NCBI RefSeq assembly: GCF_007747995.1
Contig: NZ_CP036276.1
Location: forward strand, 7,306,001 to 7,370,000
Origin: Symmachiella dynata
Lineage (GTDB): Bacteria; Planctomycetota; Planctomycetia; Planctomycetales; Planctomycetaceae
Direction: 5' to 3'
Length of the DNA: 64,000 nt
Under the pieces are notes generated by a model. It did not search any database and was not told where the DNA came from. It worked only from the letters and a program-made list of their open reading frames with translations. Numbering within the stretch: position 1 is the first letter of the stretch; every line of letters begins with the position of its first letter. Shown one piece after another: positions 36,463 through 44,483 of this stretch. The position numbers and the translations under genes are program-made.

Positions 36463-38838
36463 ATGTCCAACTCAACAACCGACCGCAATCTGCTGTTTGG
36501 TTTGATTGCGATGCAAAGCGATCTGATCGACATGCGGCAATTCGTCGATGCTTGCACTCTGTGGGGATCGCGAAAGGAGAGTTCACTCGCCGAAATCTTA
36601 GTGGAACAACAATGGCTGCTGCCGGAAGACCGGGAACACGTAGAGTACCTGCTTGAGCGCCGCATGAAAAAAGCGGGCGGGAACGTACGCAAATCGCTCT
36701 CCGCAATTCCCGACGATGTGAAAACGGCGCTGCAGAGCATCGGCAACCGCGACATCGGGAAATCGCTGCAAGCAGTGCAAACCGATCAGCGAATCACGAC
36801 GTCAGTCGCCATCACGCCACCGCACCGACCAGATGAGCGGATTACCCGGCGCGGCTTGCACTCGACGGGCGGAATCGGACACGTTTGGCTGGCCCACGAC
36901 AAGCTGCTCGATCGCGAAATCGCGCTGAAGGAACTGAAAATCGATCAGTCCCAATCGGCAATCAACCGCGAGCGGTTTTTTCGAGAGGCGCAAATTACCG
37001 CCCAGTTGACACATCCGGGAACGGTTCCGGTTTTCGATTATGTCGACGACGGCGGGCGCAGCTTTTATACAATGAAATTCGTGAAAGGCCGCACTTTCAC
37101 CGAGGTCATCGCGGACTTTCACCAATGGCGGCGACAAAATGCCAAAACCGGTGTCAGCAGCCAGTTGGTGCAATTGCTGACTCAGTTTGTCAGTATTTGC
37201 CACACAATCGCATATGCCCACTCGCAACGAGTGATCCACCGCGACTTGAAATCTGAAAACGTATTGGTCGGCAATTTCGGCGAAGTGGTCGTGCTCGATT
37301 GGGGACTCGCCAAGCGACTCGACGATCAAGAACAACTCGCCGAGACAATACCCGCAAACCCCGACGCCACAATCATCGCGTCGGAACGCGATCCCCGCCA
37401 CTCATCCCAGACGATGCAAGGGGACAAACTAGGCACACCCGCATATATGTCGCCCGAACAGGCCCGCGGCGAAGTCGGCATGATCGATGAACGGACCGAC
37501 ATTTACGGGCTCGCTGCGATTTTATACGAGATTTTGGTCGGTGATCCTCCGTTTCTCGGAAAGAGTATCATCGAAGTGTTAGAGCACGTCATTCATGACG
37601 CACCCCGGCCGCCCAGTGATTGTGTGGATGGAATTCCGGCGGAATTGGAAAGGATGTGTCTTAAAGGATTGGCCAAGAAACGGGATGATCGGCAGCAGTC
37701 AGCTGAAGAATTGGCTGGAGAGATTCAATTATGGATTGCCGAACGCGCAGAACGAAAACGGACAGAGCAGGAACGTGAACGCTTCTTCAATTTGTCGCTC
37801 GACTTGCTAACGATTCTCGATACATCAGGTCGTTTGACGCAGACGAATCCAGCATGGGAAACGGTTCTGGGCTGGACGACCGCGGAACTAGAGGATAAGC
37901 CGGTCTGGGAATTGATCGACCCACTCGATCATGAGCGTGCGACCAAAAATCATGCGCGGATCCTCTCCGGCGAGCCGCTGACACAAATGGAATATCGCTG
38001 CATTTGCCGCGATGGCGGATATCGCTGGATCCTTTGGAATGCCAAATTGATCCCCGGCGAGTCCTCCATTTATCTAGTCGGTCGGGACATCACGGAACGC
38101 AAACAAACCGAGCAGACCTTTCAAAACCTGCTCGAATCCGCTCCGGATGCAATGGTCGTTGTCAACGACAACGGGACGATCGTTTTAGTCAATGCGCAAC
38201 TCGAACGACTGTTTGGCTACCCGCGAGATCAGCTGTTGGGCCAGCCCATCGAAACCTTGGTCCCCGAGCAATTTCGCGCCGAGCATCCGGCGAAGGTCGC
38301 GGCTTTTATTGCCAATCCGAACGCCCGCCCCATGGGCGCCGGCCTTGAATTGTATGGTGAGCGAAACGACGGAACAATTTTCCCCGTAGAAATCAGTCTC
38401 AGCCCCGTCGAAACCGAACAGGGCATGCTGATATCCTGCGCTATCCGTAATATTGAAAAACGCCAGAAGGAACAGCAAAGGCTGCAAGCGATACTCGATT
38501 CAACACCCGATGCCATGGTGATCGTCGACCGGAGCCGCAAGATCATTATGGCGAATCAACAAGTGCAGCGTCTATTTGGTTTCGGCCCCGATGAGTTAGT
38601 AGGCGAAGAGATCGAGATTCTCGTACCGCAACGGTATCGCCCCGGCCACCCCTCAAAGTTCGCCGCCTTCGCTGAGAATCCGGAGTTCCGCCCGATGGGT
38701 ACGAACCTGGAACTGTTCGGCCAACGTAAGGATGGATCAGAATTCCCCGTCGAGATCAGCCTGAGTTCGTTCACAAGCGACGACGAATCATTTTTCATCA
38801 GCACAATTCGGGATACCACCGGTCGCAAGCGGTCGTGA
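36463..38838 (+). CDS. Ser/Thr protein kinase with three C-terminal PAS domains
   Basis: 791 residues from the ATG at 36463 (MSNSTTDRNLLFGLIAMQ), which matches the usual N-terminus of this planctomycete kinase class. Residues 1-120 are a helical lead. The kinase domain spans about 125-420: GGIGHVWLAHD loop, ALKELK lysine, HRDLKSENVL, DWG instead of DFG (common in this class) and GTPAYMSPEQ. PAS domains follow at about 441-545, 555-670 and 675-790; the last two are close duplicates (NARPMGAGLELYGERNDG and EFRPMGTNLELFGQRKDG). No histidine kinase or other output follows. No membrane segment, so it is a cytoplasmic sensor kinase. Convergent with the adaptor gene. Confidence 0.9.
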   Translation: MSNSTTDRNLLFGLIAMQSDLIDMRQFVDACTLWGSRKESSLAEILVEQQWLLPEDREHVEYLLERRMKKAGGNVRKSLSAIPDDVKTALQSIGNRDIGKSLQAVQTDQRITTSVAITPPHRPDERITRRGLHSTGGIGHVWLAHDKLLDREIALKELKIDQSQSAINRERFFREAQITAQLTHPGTVPVFDYVDDGGRSFYTMKFVKGRTFTEVIADFHQWRRQNAKTGVSSQLVQLLTQFVSICHTIAYAHSQRVIHRDLKSENVLVGNFGEVVVLDWGLAKRLDDQEQLAETIPANPDATIIASERDPRHSSQTMQGDKLGTPAYMSPEQARGEVGMIDERTDIYGLAAILYEILVGDPPFLGKSIIEVLEHVIHDAPRPPSDCVDGIPAELERMCLKGLAKKRDDRQQSAEELAGEIQLWIAERAERKRTEQERERFFNLSLDLLTILDTSGRLTQTNPAWETVLGWTTAELEDKPVWELIDPLDHERATKNHARILSGEPLTQMEYRCICRDGGYRWILWNAKLIPGESSIYLVGRDITERKQTEQTFQNLLESAPDAMVVVNDNGTIVLVNAQLERLFGYPRDQLLGQPIETLVPEQFRAEHPAKVAAFIANPNARPMGAGLELYGERNDGTIFPVEISLSPVETEQGMLISCAIRNIEKRQKEQQRLQAILDSTPDAMVIVDRSRKIIMANQQVQRLFGFGPDELVGEEIEILVPQRYRPGHPSKFAAFAENPEFRPMGTNLELFGQRKDGSEFPVEISLSSFTSDDESFFISTIRDTTGRKRS

Positions 38839-38884
38839 GAAGATTTGGCTCATTGTCGACCGCCGGATTGGCATGAGCCTTTTT

Positions 38885-40093
38885 TTACTCGGATTCGGGA
38901 ACCAACTTCGGCGGCGTGATCTTGCCTTTAGTCGCATTCACTTCGCCACCATCGCGGACGCGTTGCAGCCCGTTGATGACCACCCAATCACTTTCCGACA
39001 AGCCGGACTCGACGACCTGTAAGCCATCGTCGGTCAGAACTCCCAATTCTACGGGCCTCTTCTCAACCCGATTCTCTGCATTGACCACCATGACGTACTT
39101 CAAATTGAGATCCGTACCAATAGCGGTATTCGGGACGAGCAATTTCGCTTGCGGCCCATCGGAGAGTGGCACACGCACACGGACAAATAGACCCGCTCTG
39201 AGATATTCGTCGGTGTTGACGAACTTTCCCCGCAACCGAACAGTTCCGGTTGAGGTGTCGACCTGATTGTCGACGAAGTCAATAAATCCCTCGTGTGGAA
39301 ACCCCGTTTCGTTAGCCAACCCGATAAAGACCGGCCAATTTTGCTCGCGGACCGGAACATTGGGGACATCGGGATTTTTTATTCGGGACTGTTTGCGAAC
39401 TTCGAGAATCGTAAATTCATCCACATCGAAATAAACATACATCGGAGTGACACTAACCAACGTCGTCAGCGGCGTCCCCAATGTTTGATCGGCGGTGATC
39501 AAATTTCCTTTGGTGACGAGGGCGCGACCGACGCGGCCTTTGACCGGTGCCGTGACCTTCGTGAAATCCAGATTGAGTTGCGCCTTTTCAACATCCGCTT
39601 GAGCGCCGCTCAGCCCCGCTTTTGATTCCAACACGAGTGCCTTGGCCTGATCGAAGTCTTCCTGCAAACCAGCGCCGGACTTCAGCAGTTGAGTTTGGCG
39701 AGCCAAGTCGGATTCGTTTTTAGCGATGGCCGCCTTCCAGCGATCGATCTCCGCATTCGCAGAGTTCAGCGCTTCCTGGAAAGGCCGGGCGTCGATTGTG
39801 AACAGCACAGTTCCTTCTTCGACGATGTCCCCTTCGACGAAATTCACCTCAGTGATATAACCGGTCACTCGCGCGCGAATCTCCACGCTCTCCTTCGCTT
39901 CCACGCGACCGGAAAACTCCCGCGACAGTATAATTTCCCGCTGAAGTGGCTCAGCGACTGTCACTTCAGGTGGTGGCACCGGGACCGGGGTCACCGTTCG
40001 TCCTTCGCAACCGAAAACCCCCATTGTCGCCAGACAAAGCCCCCAAGCACACGCTCTTAGCCAGCGCCCTCCTACCGCCCATGAAAATCTCAT
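38885..40093 (-). CDS. RND efflux periplasmic adaptor (MexA/AcrA type), pump gene absent
   Basis: 402 residues from the ATG at 40093 (GAGGCGAG upstream); a 64-codon upstream extension is rejected. Lipoprotein signal with lipobox VFGCE. Membrane-fusion-protein order is clear: barrel-sandwich strand EIRARVTGYITEVNFVEGD, coiled-coil hairpin (FQEALNSANAEIDRW and KSGAGLQEDFDQAKALVLES), second lipoyl half KVTAPVKGRVGRALVTKGNL and beta-barrel GFIDFVDNQVDTSTGTVRLR. It links an inner-membrane RND pump to an outer channel. No pump follows: the next gene is the convergent PAS kinase. A pump C-terminus survives 6 kb further along the same strand. Confidence 0.88.
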   Translation of the reverse strand: MRFSWAVGGRWLRACAWGLCLATMGVFGCEGRTVTPVPVPPPEVTVAEPLQREIILSREFSGRVEAKESVEIRARVTGYITEVNFVEGDIVEEGTVLFTIDARPFQEALNSANAEIDRWKAAIAKNESDLARQTQLLKSGAGLQEDFDQAKALVLESKAGLSGAQADVEKAQLNLDFTKVTAPVKGRVGRALVTKGNLITADQTLGTPLTTLVSVTPMYVYFDVDEFTILEVRKQSRIKNPDVPNVPVREQNWPVFIGLANETGFPHEGFIDFVDNQVDTSTGTVRLRGKFVNTDEYLRAGLFVRVRVPLSDGPQAKLLVPNTAIGTDLNLKYVMVVNAENRVEKRPVELGVLTDDGLQVVESGLSESDWVVINGLQRVRDGGEVNATKGKITPPKLVPESE

Positions 40094-40205
40094 CACTCGC
40101 CTCGACACCGTAGGATGACTAGAAATGACCGTGCCAAAATCCACCAACTTCGGCAGACACGCTGTTTTGACGACGGTGCCCACCAAGATGCAGCTAGAAC
40201 TGTAA

Positions 40206-40452
40206 CTACTTTCTAGCTGGAAAACGTTGGATAAACCAGACTTCGTTACGTGAATTGCGGAATTCTCCGAGATTTTTGAAAACATCCCATCGGCTCACAA
40301 GCAGCGTCATCAACTTGGAAACCCGCGAAATATTCGTCACAAATTCGACGCTGCATCCCGATGCCGTCTGATTGGAACAACAGCCCCGTAATTTCTTGCT
40401 CTGTGGTGAGAAGCATCTCAACAATCTCGTCCGTGAATTCGTCCGCTATCAC
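40206..40452 (-). pseudogene. Small gene with an apparent frameshift
   Basis: A GTG at 40452 with GAGAGAGG upstream opens a frame reading IADEFTDEIVEMLLTTEQEI, then a stretch ending CDEYFAG. The frame then continues unconvincingly to a stop, while the neighbouring frame continues as SKLMTLLVSRWDVFKNLGEF and ends FIQRFPARK before TAG at 40206. Both parts look like one conserved protein of about 81 residues, broken by one base near 40319-40322. I do not recognise the family. It is on the same strand as the adaptor gene, 112 bp upstream of it. The gap 40453-40630 shows nothing else. Confidence 0.35.
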
Positions 40453-40630
40453 AACGACAACGCGCCTCTCTCAGATCGCGGATTTTGAAATGTTACAAGA
40501 AAAAGTTCTTTTTTTGAAAATTATTCCCAAATCGTGGCTCATGACGAGTGTGGTTGGGCATTTCAGTATAGAGCGGCAGCAACGCTGCTAAGTCCCACAC
40601 ACTGAACACGATTTTTTGGAAACCGAAAAG

Positions 40631-41488
40631 ATGAGCCAATCCCGCTAGCAACGCAAAGCCCATAAACAACTCAGCCGCCGCATCAATAAATCACTGACGT
40701 TTGAGAACCTGGAAGAACGCAAACTGATGGCCGGGTCGATTGACTTAGATGGAGGCGTGATCACTATTGAAGGAACTGAAAGTAACGACGCGGTTACGGT
40801 ATCCACAATGGGGCGCCAACTCCAAGTCTCATTGACACATGGAGACGAAATACATACGCAGAACTTTGACATCGATACGATCACTGAAGTGAACTTTAAC
40901 GGTTACGAGGGCAATGATTCCTTCACAAACCATACGAATATCAGATCTGTTGTGAACGGTGGCAGTGGCAACGATACGTTGCGAGGGGGAACCGGGAGCG
41001 ATCTGTTAATCGGCGAGATGGGCGTCGACATGTTGTACGGTGGAGCCGACAACGACACATTGAACGGCGGCGGCAACGGTGACTACCTGTTCGGTGAATC
41101 AGGCCACGATGTATTATTCGGGGAAGGTGGAACTGATTTCCTAGACGCAGGAGAAGGAAATGACACGCTCAACGGGGGATCTGGCAATGACACACTTCAC
41201 GGGGGAGCTGGCGATGATGTCATGTCTGGAGACTGGGGCCATGATGTCATATTTGGGGACCTCGGCAATGACTCCTTATACGGCGGATCCGGCAACGACA
41301 GGTTGTATGGCGGCGACGGTAACGACTCGCTGAACGGAGATGCGGGCAACGACTCCATGTGGGGCGGACGTGGCTGGGACCGCTTCGACGGTGGTGACGG
41401 TTTTGATCGCATCAGAGACTGGATGTTCAAATTCCAGAATGATCAGTTCAGCTTCGAGTCGATGACCGGTGTCGAATGGCTCATGTAA
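40631..41488 (+). pseudogene. RTX-like calcium-binding repeat protein with a stop at codon 6
   Basis: From ATG 40727 the frame gives 253 residues with about 15 nonapeptide RTX units ([23 protein letters not shown] and so on), which fold as a Ca2+-binding beta-roll in exported proteins. However, the same frame upstream encodes [15 protein letters not shown], the conserved planctomycete N-terminal motif of secreted giant and repeat proteins, and runs back to ATG 40631, where codon 6 is TAG (40646-40648). Translation from 40727 would cut the motif in its middle. So the gene is probably inactivated by one nonsense mutation, or needs read-through. The C-terminus ([11 protein letters not shown]) looks intact. 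Confidence 0.7.
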
Positions 41489-41757
41489 GGCCTGAAGGTT
41501 GCCGCTGGAGCGCTTAAAAAACGAGGAGCAATCTTTGTCCACCTCATAACATTCAGGTCGTATTCTTGGAGTTATGTCACCTCATAACCCCACAGTCGCC
41601 TCATCACACACGAGTCGGGACGTGCCGAGAAAACAGAGACAATTGGCCAACCGATCGCAAGCGGGGACAAAGCGTGTCACGTGCGACAGGTGGGAGAGAC
41701 AAATTGGCGAAACGTCACTCGTCGCAACTCTTTACCACAACTGGCGACAAAACGCAA
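41489..41757. other. Intergenic region left of the tRNA fragment
   Basis: Between the RTX gene and the terminator. No supported gene; open frames crossing it on the plus strand run into the tRNA fragment and are spurious. Confidence 0.4.
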
Positions 41758-41784
41758 AAAGCCGAGGCACAGGGCCTCGGCTTT
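41758..41784 (-). terminator. Rho-independent terminator of the tRNA-Met gene
   Basis: Perfect 11-bp stem AAAGCCGAGGC / GCCTCGGCTTT with loop ACAGG. Read on the minus strand the stem is followed by a T-run (CTTTTTGCG). It lies 46 bp after the 3' end of the tRNA fragment on that strand, the normal place for a tRNA terminator. Confidence 0.8.
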
Positions 41785-41830
41785 GTTCGTTCACACGCGG
41801 GTCGAACCAGATTCGACAGCGTGCGTTAAA

Positions 41831-41874
41831 TGGCGGGGACAGGATTCGAACCTGCGACCTCGAGGTTATGAGCC
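41831..41874 (-). tRNA. 3' fragment of tRNA-Met (CAU), attachment-site remnant
   Basis: Read on the minus strand: GG, anticodon loop CTCATAA (anticodon CAT), CCTCG stem side, variable AGGTC, T-arm GCAGG-TTCGAAT-CCTGT, acceptor side CCCCGCC and discriminator A. CCA is not encoded. The 5' half (acceptor, D-arm, rest of anticodon stem) is absent: upstream bases do not pair. The break falls at the anticodon stem-loop, the usual crossover site for tyrosine integrases. This is the displaced half of an attB site; the intact tRNA should lie at the other island end, outside this window. Confidence 0.8.
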
Positions 41875-42005
41875 AACTTTTTCCGACCGCGAAAAGCCTG
41901 AAATTCCTCGGTGTTTATAGGCATTCTAGCCACCAAAACGCCTTTTGCAAACATTATTACTGAAGTGCATTGTTTCCCATGTTTTCGCGGTACTTTAAGA
42001 ATCGG

Positions 42006-42035
42006 CCGGTAGCGAATCCGGTAGTCTACCGGTAG
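42006..42035. repeat. Three CCGGTAG direct repeats near the att site
   Basis: CCGGTAG occurs at 42006, 42018 and 42029 (spacing 12 and 11), with embedded palindromes GGTAGTCTACC and CTACCGGTAG. It lies 130-160 bp inside the island from the tRNA crossover. Spacing of about one helical turn suits arm-type sites for an integrase or sites for an excisionase. The rest of 41875-42161 shows no gene. Confidence 0.45.
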
Positions 42036-42161
42036 TCCCGCCTCGCGCGTGTGAAGAGGTAATTCGAGACTCGGACCAACAACACGGGTGACAATGTCCC
42101 CCTAGGCTCTTGACGAACCGGACAATGACGCCTCTCGCGTGCGTGCGTATAACGCTCAGTT

Positions 42162-42380
42162 TCAACTCCGCGCTCCCGGGCCAGAGTGACCTTCCCCGCG
42201 TCTCAATTCGCCTACGTTTGACTGTTGGCGTCTGGTTGTTACCTGAGGTTCTGAGTCGCTTCGCCCGTCCACGTCGATTCTAGGGGGGGCGTCTGGGCCT
42301 ATTACTGCCGGAATGCCCGTTGGCGCGTATCCATCGCGCCGGATCGAGGGTGGTTTGTCAGCCATGGTCTCCATCCTCAT
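42162..42380 (-). CDS. Small hypothetical ORF after the zinc-ribbon ORF
   Basis: 72 codons. Its ATG overlaps the stop of the preceding small ORF by one base (TAATG), a sign of translational coupling. The protein is polar, proline/arginine-rich and probably disordered (KPPSIRRDGYAPTGIPAVIG, then RIDVDGRSDSEP). I recognise no family. It would be the last gene of the DUF1580-primase unit. It may be a chance frame. Confidence 0.3.
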   Translation of the reverse strand: MRMETMADKPPSIRRDGYAPTGIPAVIGPDAPPRIDVDGRSDSEPQVTTRRQQSNVGELRRGEGHSGPGARS

Positions 42381-42532
42381 TAGTCGATCGCCTTACCGCA
42401 CGACGAACACGAACGGTTTACGTATACATCGAATCGTGGGAGTCTGTCGACGCAGTCGGGACACGGATCTCGGCCAAGTGCGCCGGGTTGCGCCGGGTCG
42501 AAACGGTTGCCTATAGAATTTGCCAAATCCAT
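42380..42532 (-). CDS. Tiny zinc-ribbon protein
   Basis: 50 codons from the ATG at 42532; a TTG at 42568 would add 12 residues. Two CxxC pairs about 20 residues apart (CPDC, then YVNRSCSSCGKAID at the C-terminus) form a plausible zinc ribbon. It starts 58 bp after the primase stop and is probably the next gene of that operon. Part of its coding sequence (encoding PAQPGA) consists of the tandem 10-bp repeats described separately. Small zinc ribbons are common next to phage and plasmid primases, but I cannot name the family. Confidence 0.42.
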   Translation of the reverse strand: MDLANSIGNRFDPAQPGALGRDPCPDCVDRLPRFDVYVNRSCSSCGKAID

Positions 42533-42567
42533 ACGCGGACCAGATAAACCCGGCGCAACTTGGCGCA
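42479..42567. repeat. 10-bp iteron-like repeats arranged head to head
   Basis: TGCGCCGGGT occurs twice in tandem on the plus strand (42479-42488, 42489-42498). On the minus strand an exact copy (42548-42557) is followed by an 8/10 copy (42558-42567). The two pairs face each other across 49 bp. They lie just downstream of the primase gene and partly within the zinc-ribbon ORF. Tandem 10-bp units with such symmetry resemble replication iterons or operator clusters. Confidence 0.55.
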
Positions 42568-42589
42568 ACCCCGTTTTTTCGAGGGTTTT

Positions 42590-44053
42590 TCAATGATCAC
42601 CTCCCGGAGTGGTTTGGTCGAAGTCCTCGAAATCGTCCCGCAACCTCACACCCAGGTAGACATTCTTGTTTCGGTTTGGCCCGCTGGTCTCCTTGGTTTT
42701 TGTATACCTCTCGGCCATGGCCCGCCCGAACGCGGTAGAGCTCCACTTACCTCCGCTCTCTGAGTAGGTGTGGTACAGTTCCGAGGCCACGCCCACAGCT
42801 CCGGACTCCTCGACGCAATGTTCGGCGAGAAAGTCACCCAGGGGGTCGGAATCATCGCGATAGCGCCCGGTCGCTTCCGTAACGGTTTGGGGTTCCTGAA
42901 GTCCGACCTTGCGATACTCCAAGAATCCGCGGACCAGCCACGCGAGGATGCCGCGTCCTTCGTTCTGGACGAGCCAGACGTCGTAGTCGGGGATCGGGTC
43001 CACGACCTTCCGCAAGTCGACCGTGAAGGGGATCAGCTTCACGCGTCGCCAGATGCCGTCATCGGTGCCGTTGATGCGTGGCAGGTGGTTTGTGCTGAGC
43101 CAGAAGGTATGAGACCGCTCGAAGGACCAGAAGTCCTCTTTCATCCGCCTAGCGGTAATGGTGCGGTCGCCGGTCAGTTCTTTGACTCGGGCCTCTCGGA
43201 GCGACGAATTGTGTTCCGGTTCGGAGATGGCGACGAACCGCTTCTGGTACAGCGCCGCCTTCTCAGTTGGATGGTTGGTCTTTTCGCCAAGAAGCAGATC
43301 GTCATTGGCCAAGGTAGCGTACTCGCCCAGAAGATCGGTGACGACATTCCAGATCGTGGACTTCCCGTTGCAGCCCTTTCCCCAAGCGATGGGCAGGATA
43401 TGTTCGCCCGTGTCGCCGCTGAGCGAGTAGCCAAGTAGTCGCTGGACGTAGCGGATAACGTCATCATCCTTATTGAACACAAGGGACAACATACGCTCCC
43501 AATTTGGGCATTTTGCGCTGGGATCGTAGGCGACATTGGCCAATTGAGTGATGCGGTCGGCCGGATTGTGGGGACGTAGTTCGCCCGTCTCTAGGTCGAC
43601 GGTGCCATTGGGGACGTTGAGCAACTTCGGATCCGCGTTTAGCTCGTCGACTTGGCAGACAATTCTCTCATCGACAGCGGCAAGCTCAAGGAAGCTGCGA
43701 ATCTTGCTCGCTTGGTTGGCCTGTTTAATGGCCGTGACGACTTTGGCCAGATCATCCCGGTCAAGATGCGGGGCGATTTTTACCACTTCCGCCCATAGTG
43801 CCTTGCTGTATCGCTTGGCTCGCTGAAGGACTCCGACGCCGCTGTCGTCCACCCATCGCGTGCCGTCCCAGGAGAGCCACCGCTTCCACGGTGGCACGTA
43901 GAGCACTTCTTGTTGGTACTGATCCACGAATCGGGTAGCGTGTGCCGAGTCGGTCTGGCCGTGAACGTAGGCAATCTCTGGTAGCTTGGCCTTGTACGGA
44001 TCGGCCTCCCTTGGACGCTTCATCTCCTGTGCGTTAGAATCTGTTGTGGGCAT
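42590..44053 (-). CDS. P4-family phage/plasmid primase-helicase (C-terminal SF3 type)
   Basis: 487 residues from the ATG at 44053, which has an ideal AAGGAGG seven bases upstream. The central part carries the D5/P4 family text: LLNVPNGTVDLETGELRPHN, then DRITQLANVAYDP, Walker A WGKGCNGKSTIWNVV near residue 240, ALYQKRFVAISEPEHN, ELTGDRTITARRMKEDFWSF and a sensor stretch FWLSTNHLPRINGTDDGIWR. The C-terminal winged-helix region (GDFLAEHCVEESG) is also typical. The N-terminal Toprim/primase half of full P4 alpha (about 780 residues) is absent. This is a replication helicase of integrated satellites and plasmids. It follows the DUF1580 gene by 76 bp. Confidence 0.9.
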   Translation of the reverse strand: MPTTDSNAQEMKRPREADPYKAKLPEIAYVHGQTDSAHATRFVDQYQQEVLYVPPWKRWLSWDGTRWVDDSGVGVLQRAKRYSKALWAEVVKIAPHLDRDDLAKVVTAIKQANQASKIRSFLELAAVDERIVCQVDELNADPKLLNVPNGTVDLETGELRPHNPADRITQLANVAYDPSAKCPNWERMLSLVFNKDDDVIRYVQRLLGYSLSGDTGEHILPIAWGKGCNGKSTIWNVVTDLLGEYATLANDDLLLGEKTNHPTEKAALYQKRFVAISEPEHNSSLREARVKELTGDRTITARRMKEDFWSFERSHTFWLSTNHLPRINGTDDGIWRRVKLIPFTVDLRKVVDPIPDYDVWLVQNEGRGILAWLVRGFLEYRKVGLQEPQTVTEATGRYRDDSDPLGDFLAEHCVEESGAVGVASELYHTYSESGGKWSSTAFGRAMAERYTKTKETSGPNRNKNVYLGVRLRDDFEDFDQTTPGGDH

Positions 44054-44129
44054 CAAGATACCTCCTTGTTGCCTCGTGGAAACACGCAAGTGCCCGGCTC
44101 TGCCCCGGGCGTTTTTGCATATGCGAGGG

Positions 44130-44420
44130 TTAGACGTTGGCGTCGAAATCACGCTCAGCCTGCTGCATGGCCCGCTCCTGCTGTCGTGATGTCCGGACGG
44201 GCCGAGTGTCGCCGTCGGCTAACGCTGTTCGCCGATCGCAGAATCTTTGGACTGCCTCGGCAGAAACGAACCGCTTCCCGCCGATCAGAATGGATTCGAG
44301 CTTGATACCGCCAACGCCGTGCAACACCCAACGCCAGCAGCTTGCCTGAGAGGGACGCCCGGGAATATGTTTCGGTGCCTCAGAGACCGGAAATACGTCT
44401 TCGGTCGATAGGTCGATCAT
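44130..44420 (-). CDS. DUF1580 small DNA-binding protein (AlpA-like)
   Basis: 96 residues. Begins MIDLSTEDVFPVSEAPKHIP, with the R/S-x-x-CWRWVLHGVGGIKLESILIGGKRFVSAEAVQRFC pattern spread over residues 22-62, the typical DUF1580 layout: a MerR/AlpA-like winged HTH that recognises DNA. DUF1580 proteins are abundant in planctomycetes, usually next to P4-type primases, and probably control excision or replication. The start follows a set of 21-22-bp repeats (44484 and following) that may be its operators. First gene of the primase unit. Confidence 0.8.
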   Translation of the reverse strand: MIDLSTEDVFPVSEAPKHIPGRPSQASCWRWVLHGVGGIKLESILIGGKRFVSAEAVQRFCDRRTALADGDTRPVRTSRQQERAMQQAERDFDANV

Positions 44421-44483
44421 GATTTTGTCTCCACAACAAGTGACTAAAATGAGTCAACGATGAGGAGATTCAATCACAGAAGC

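Noticed and set aside
41831-41874. Complete tRNA gene
   Set aside because: No 5' acceptor strand, D-arm or 5' anticodon stem can be found on the adjoining side, so only a fragment is present.
41574-41963. Plus-strand frames reading GGDRIRTCDLEVMS or GQDSNLRPRGYEP
   Set aside because: These are translations of the tRNA-Met 3' fragment in the antisense direction, a well-known kind of spurious protein prediction.
42479-42567. CRISPR array
   Set aside because: Units are 10 bp, partly tandem and partly inverted with no spacer regularity, and no cas genes are present in the window.
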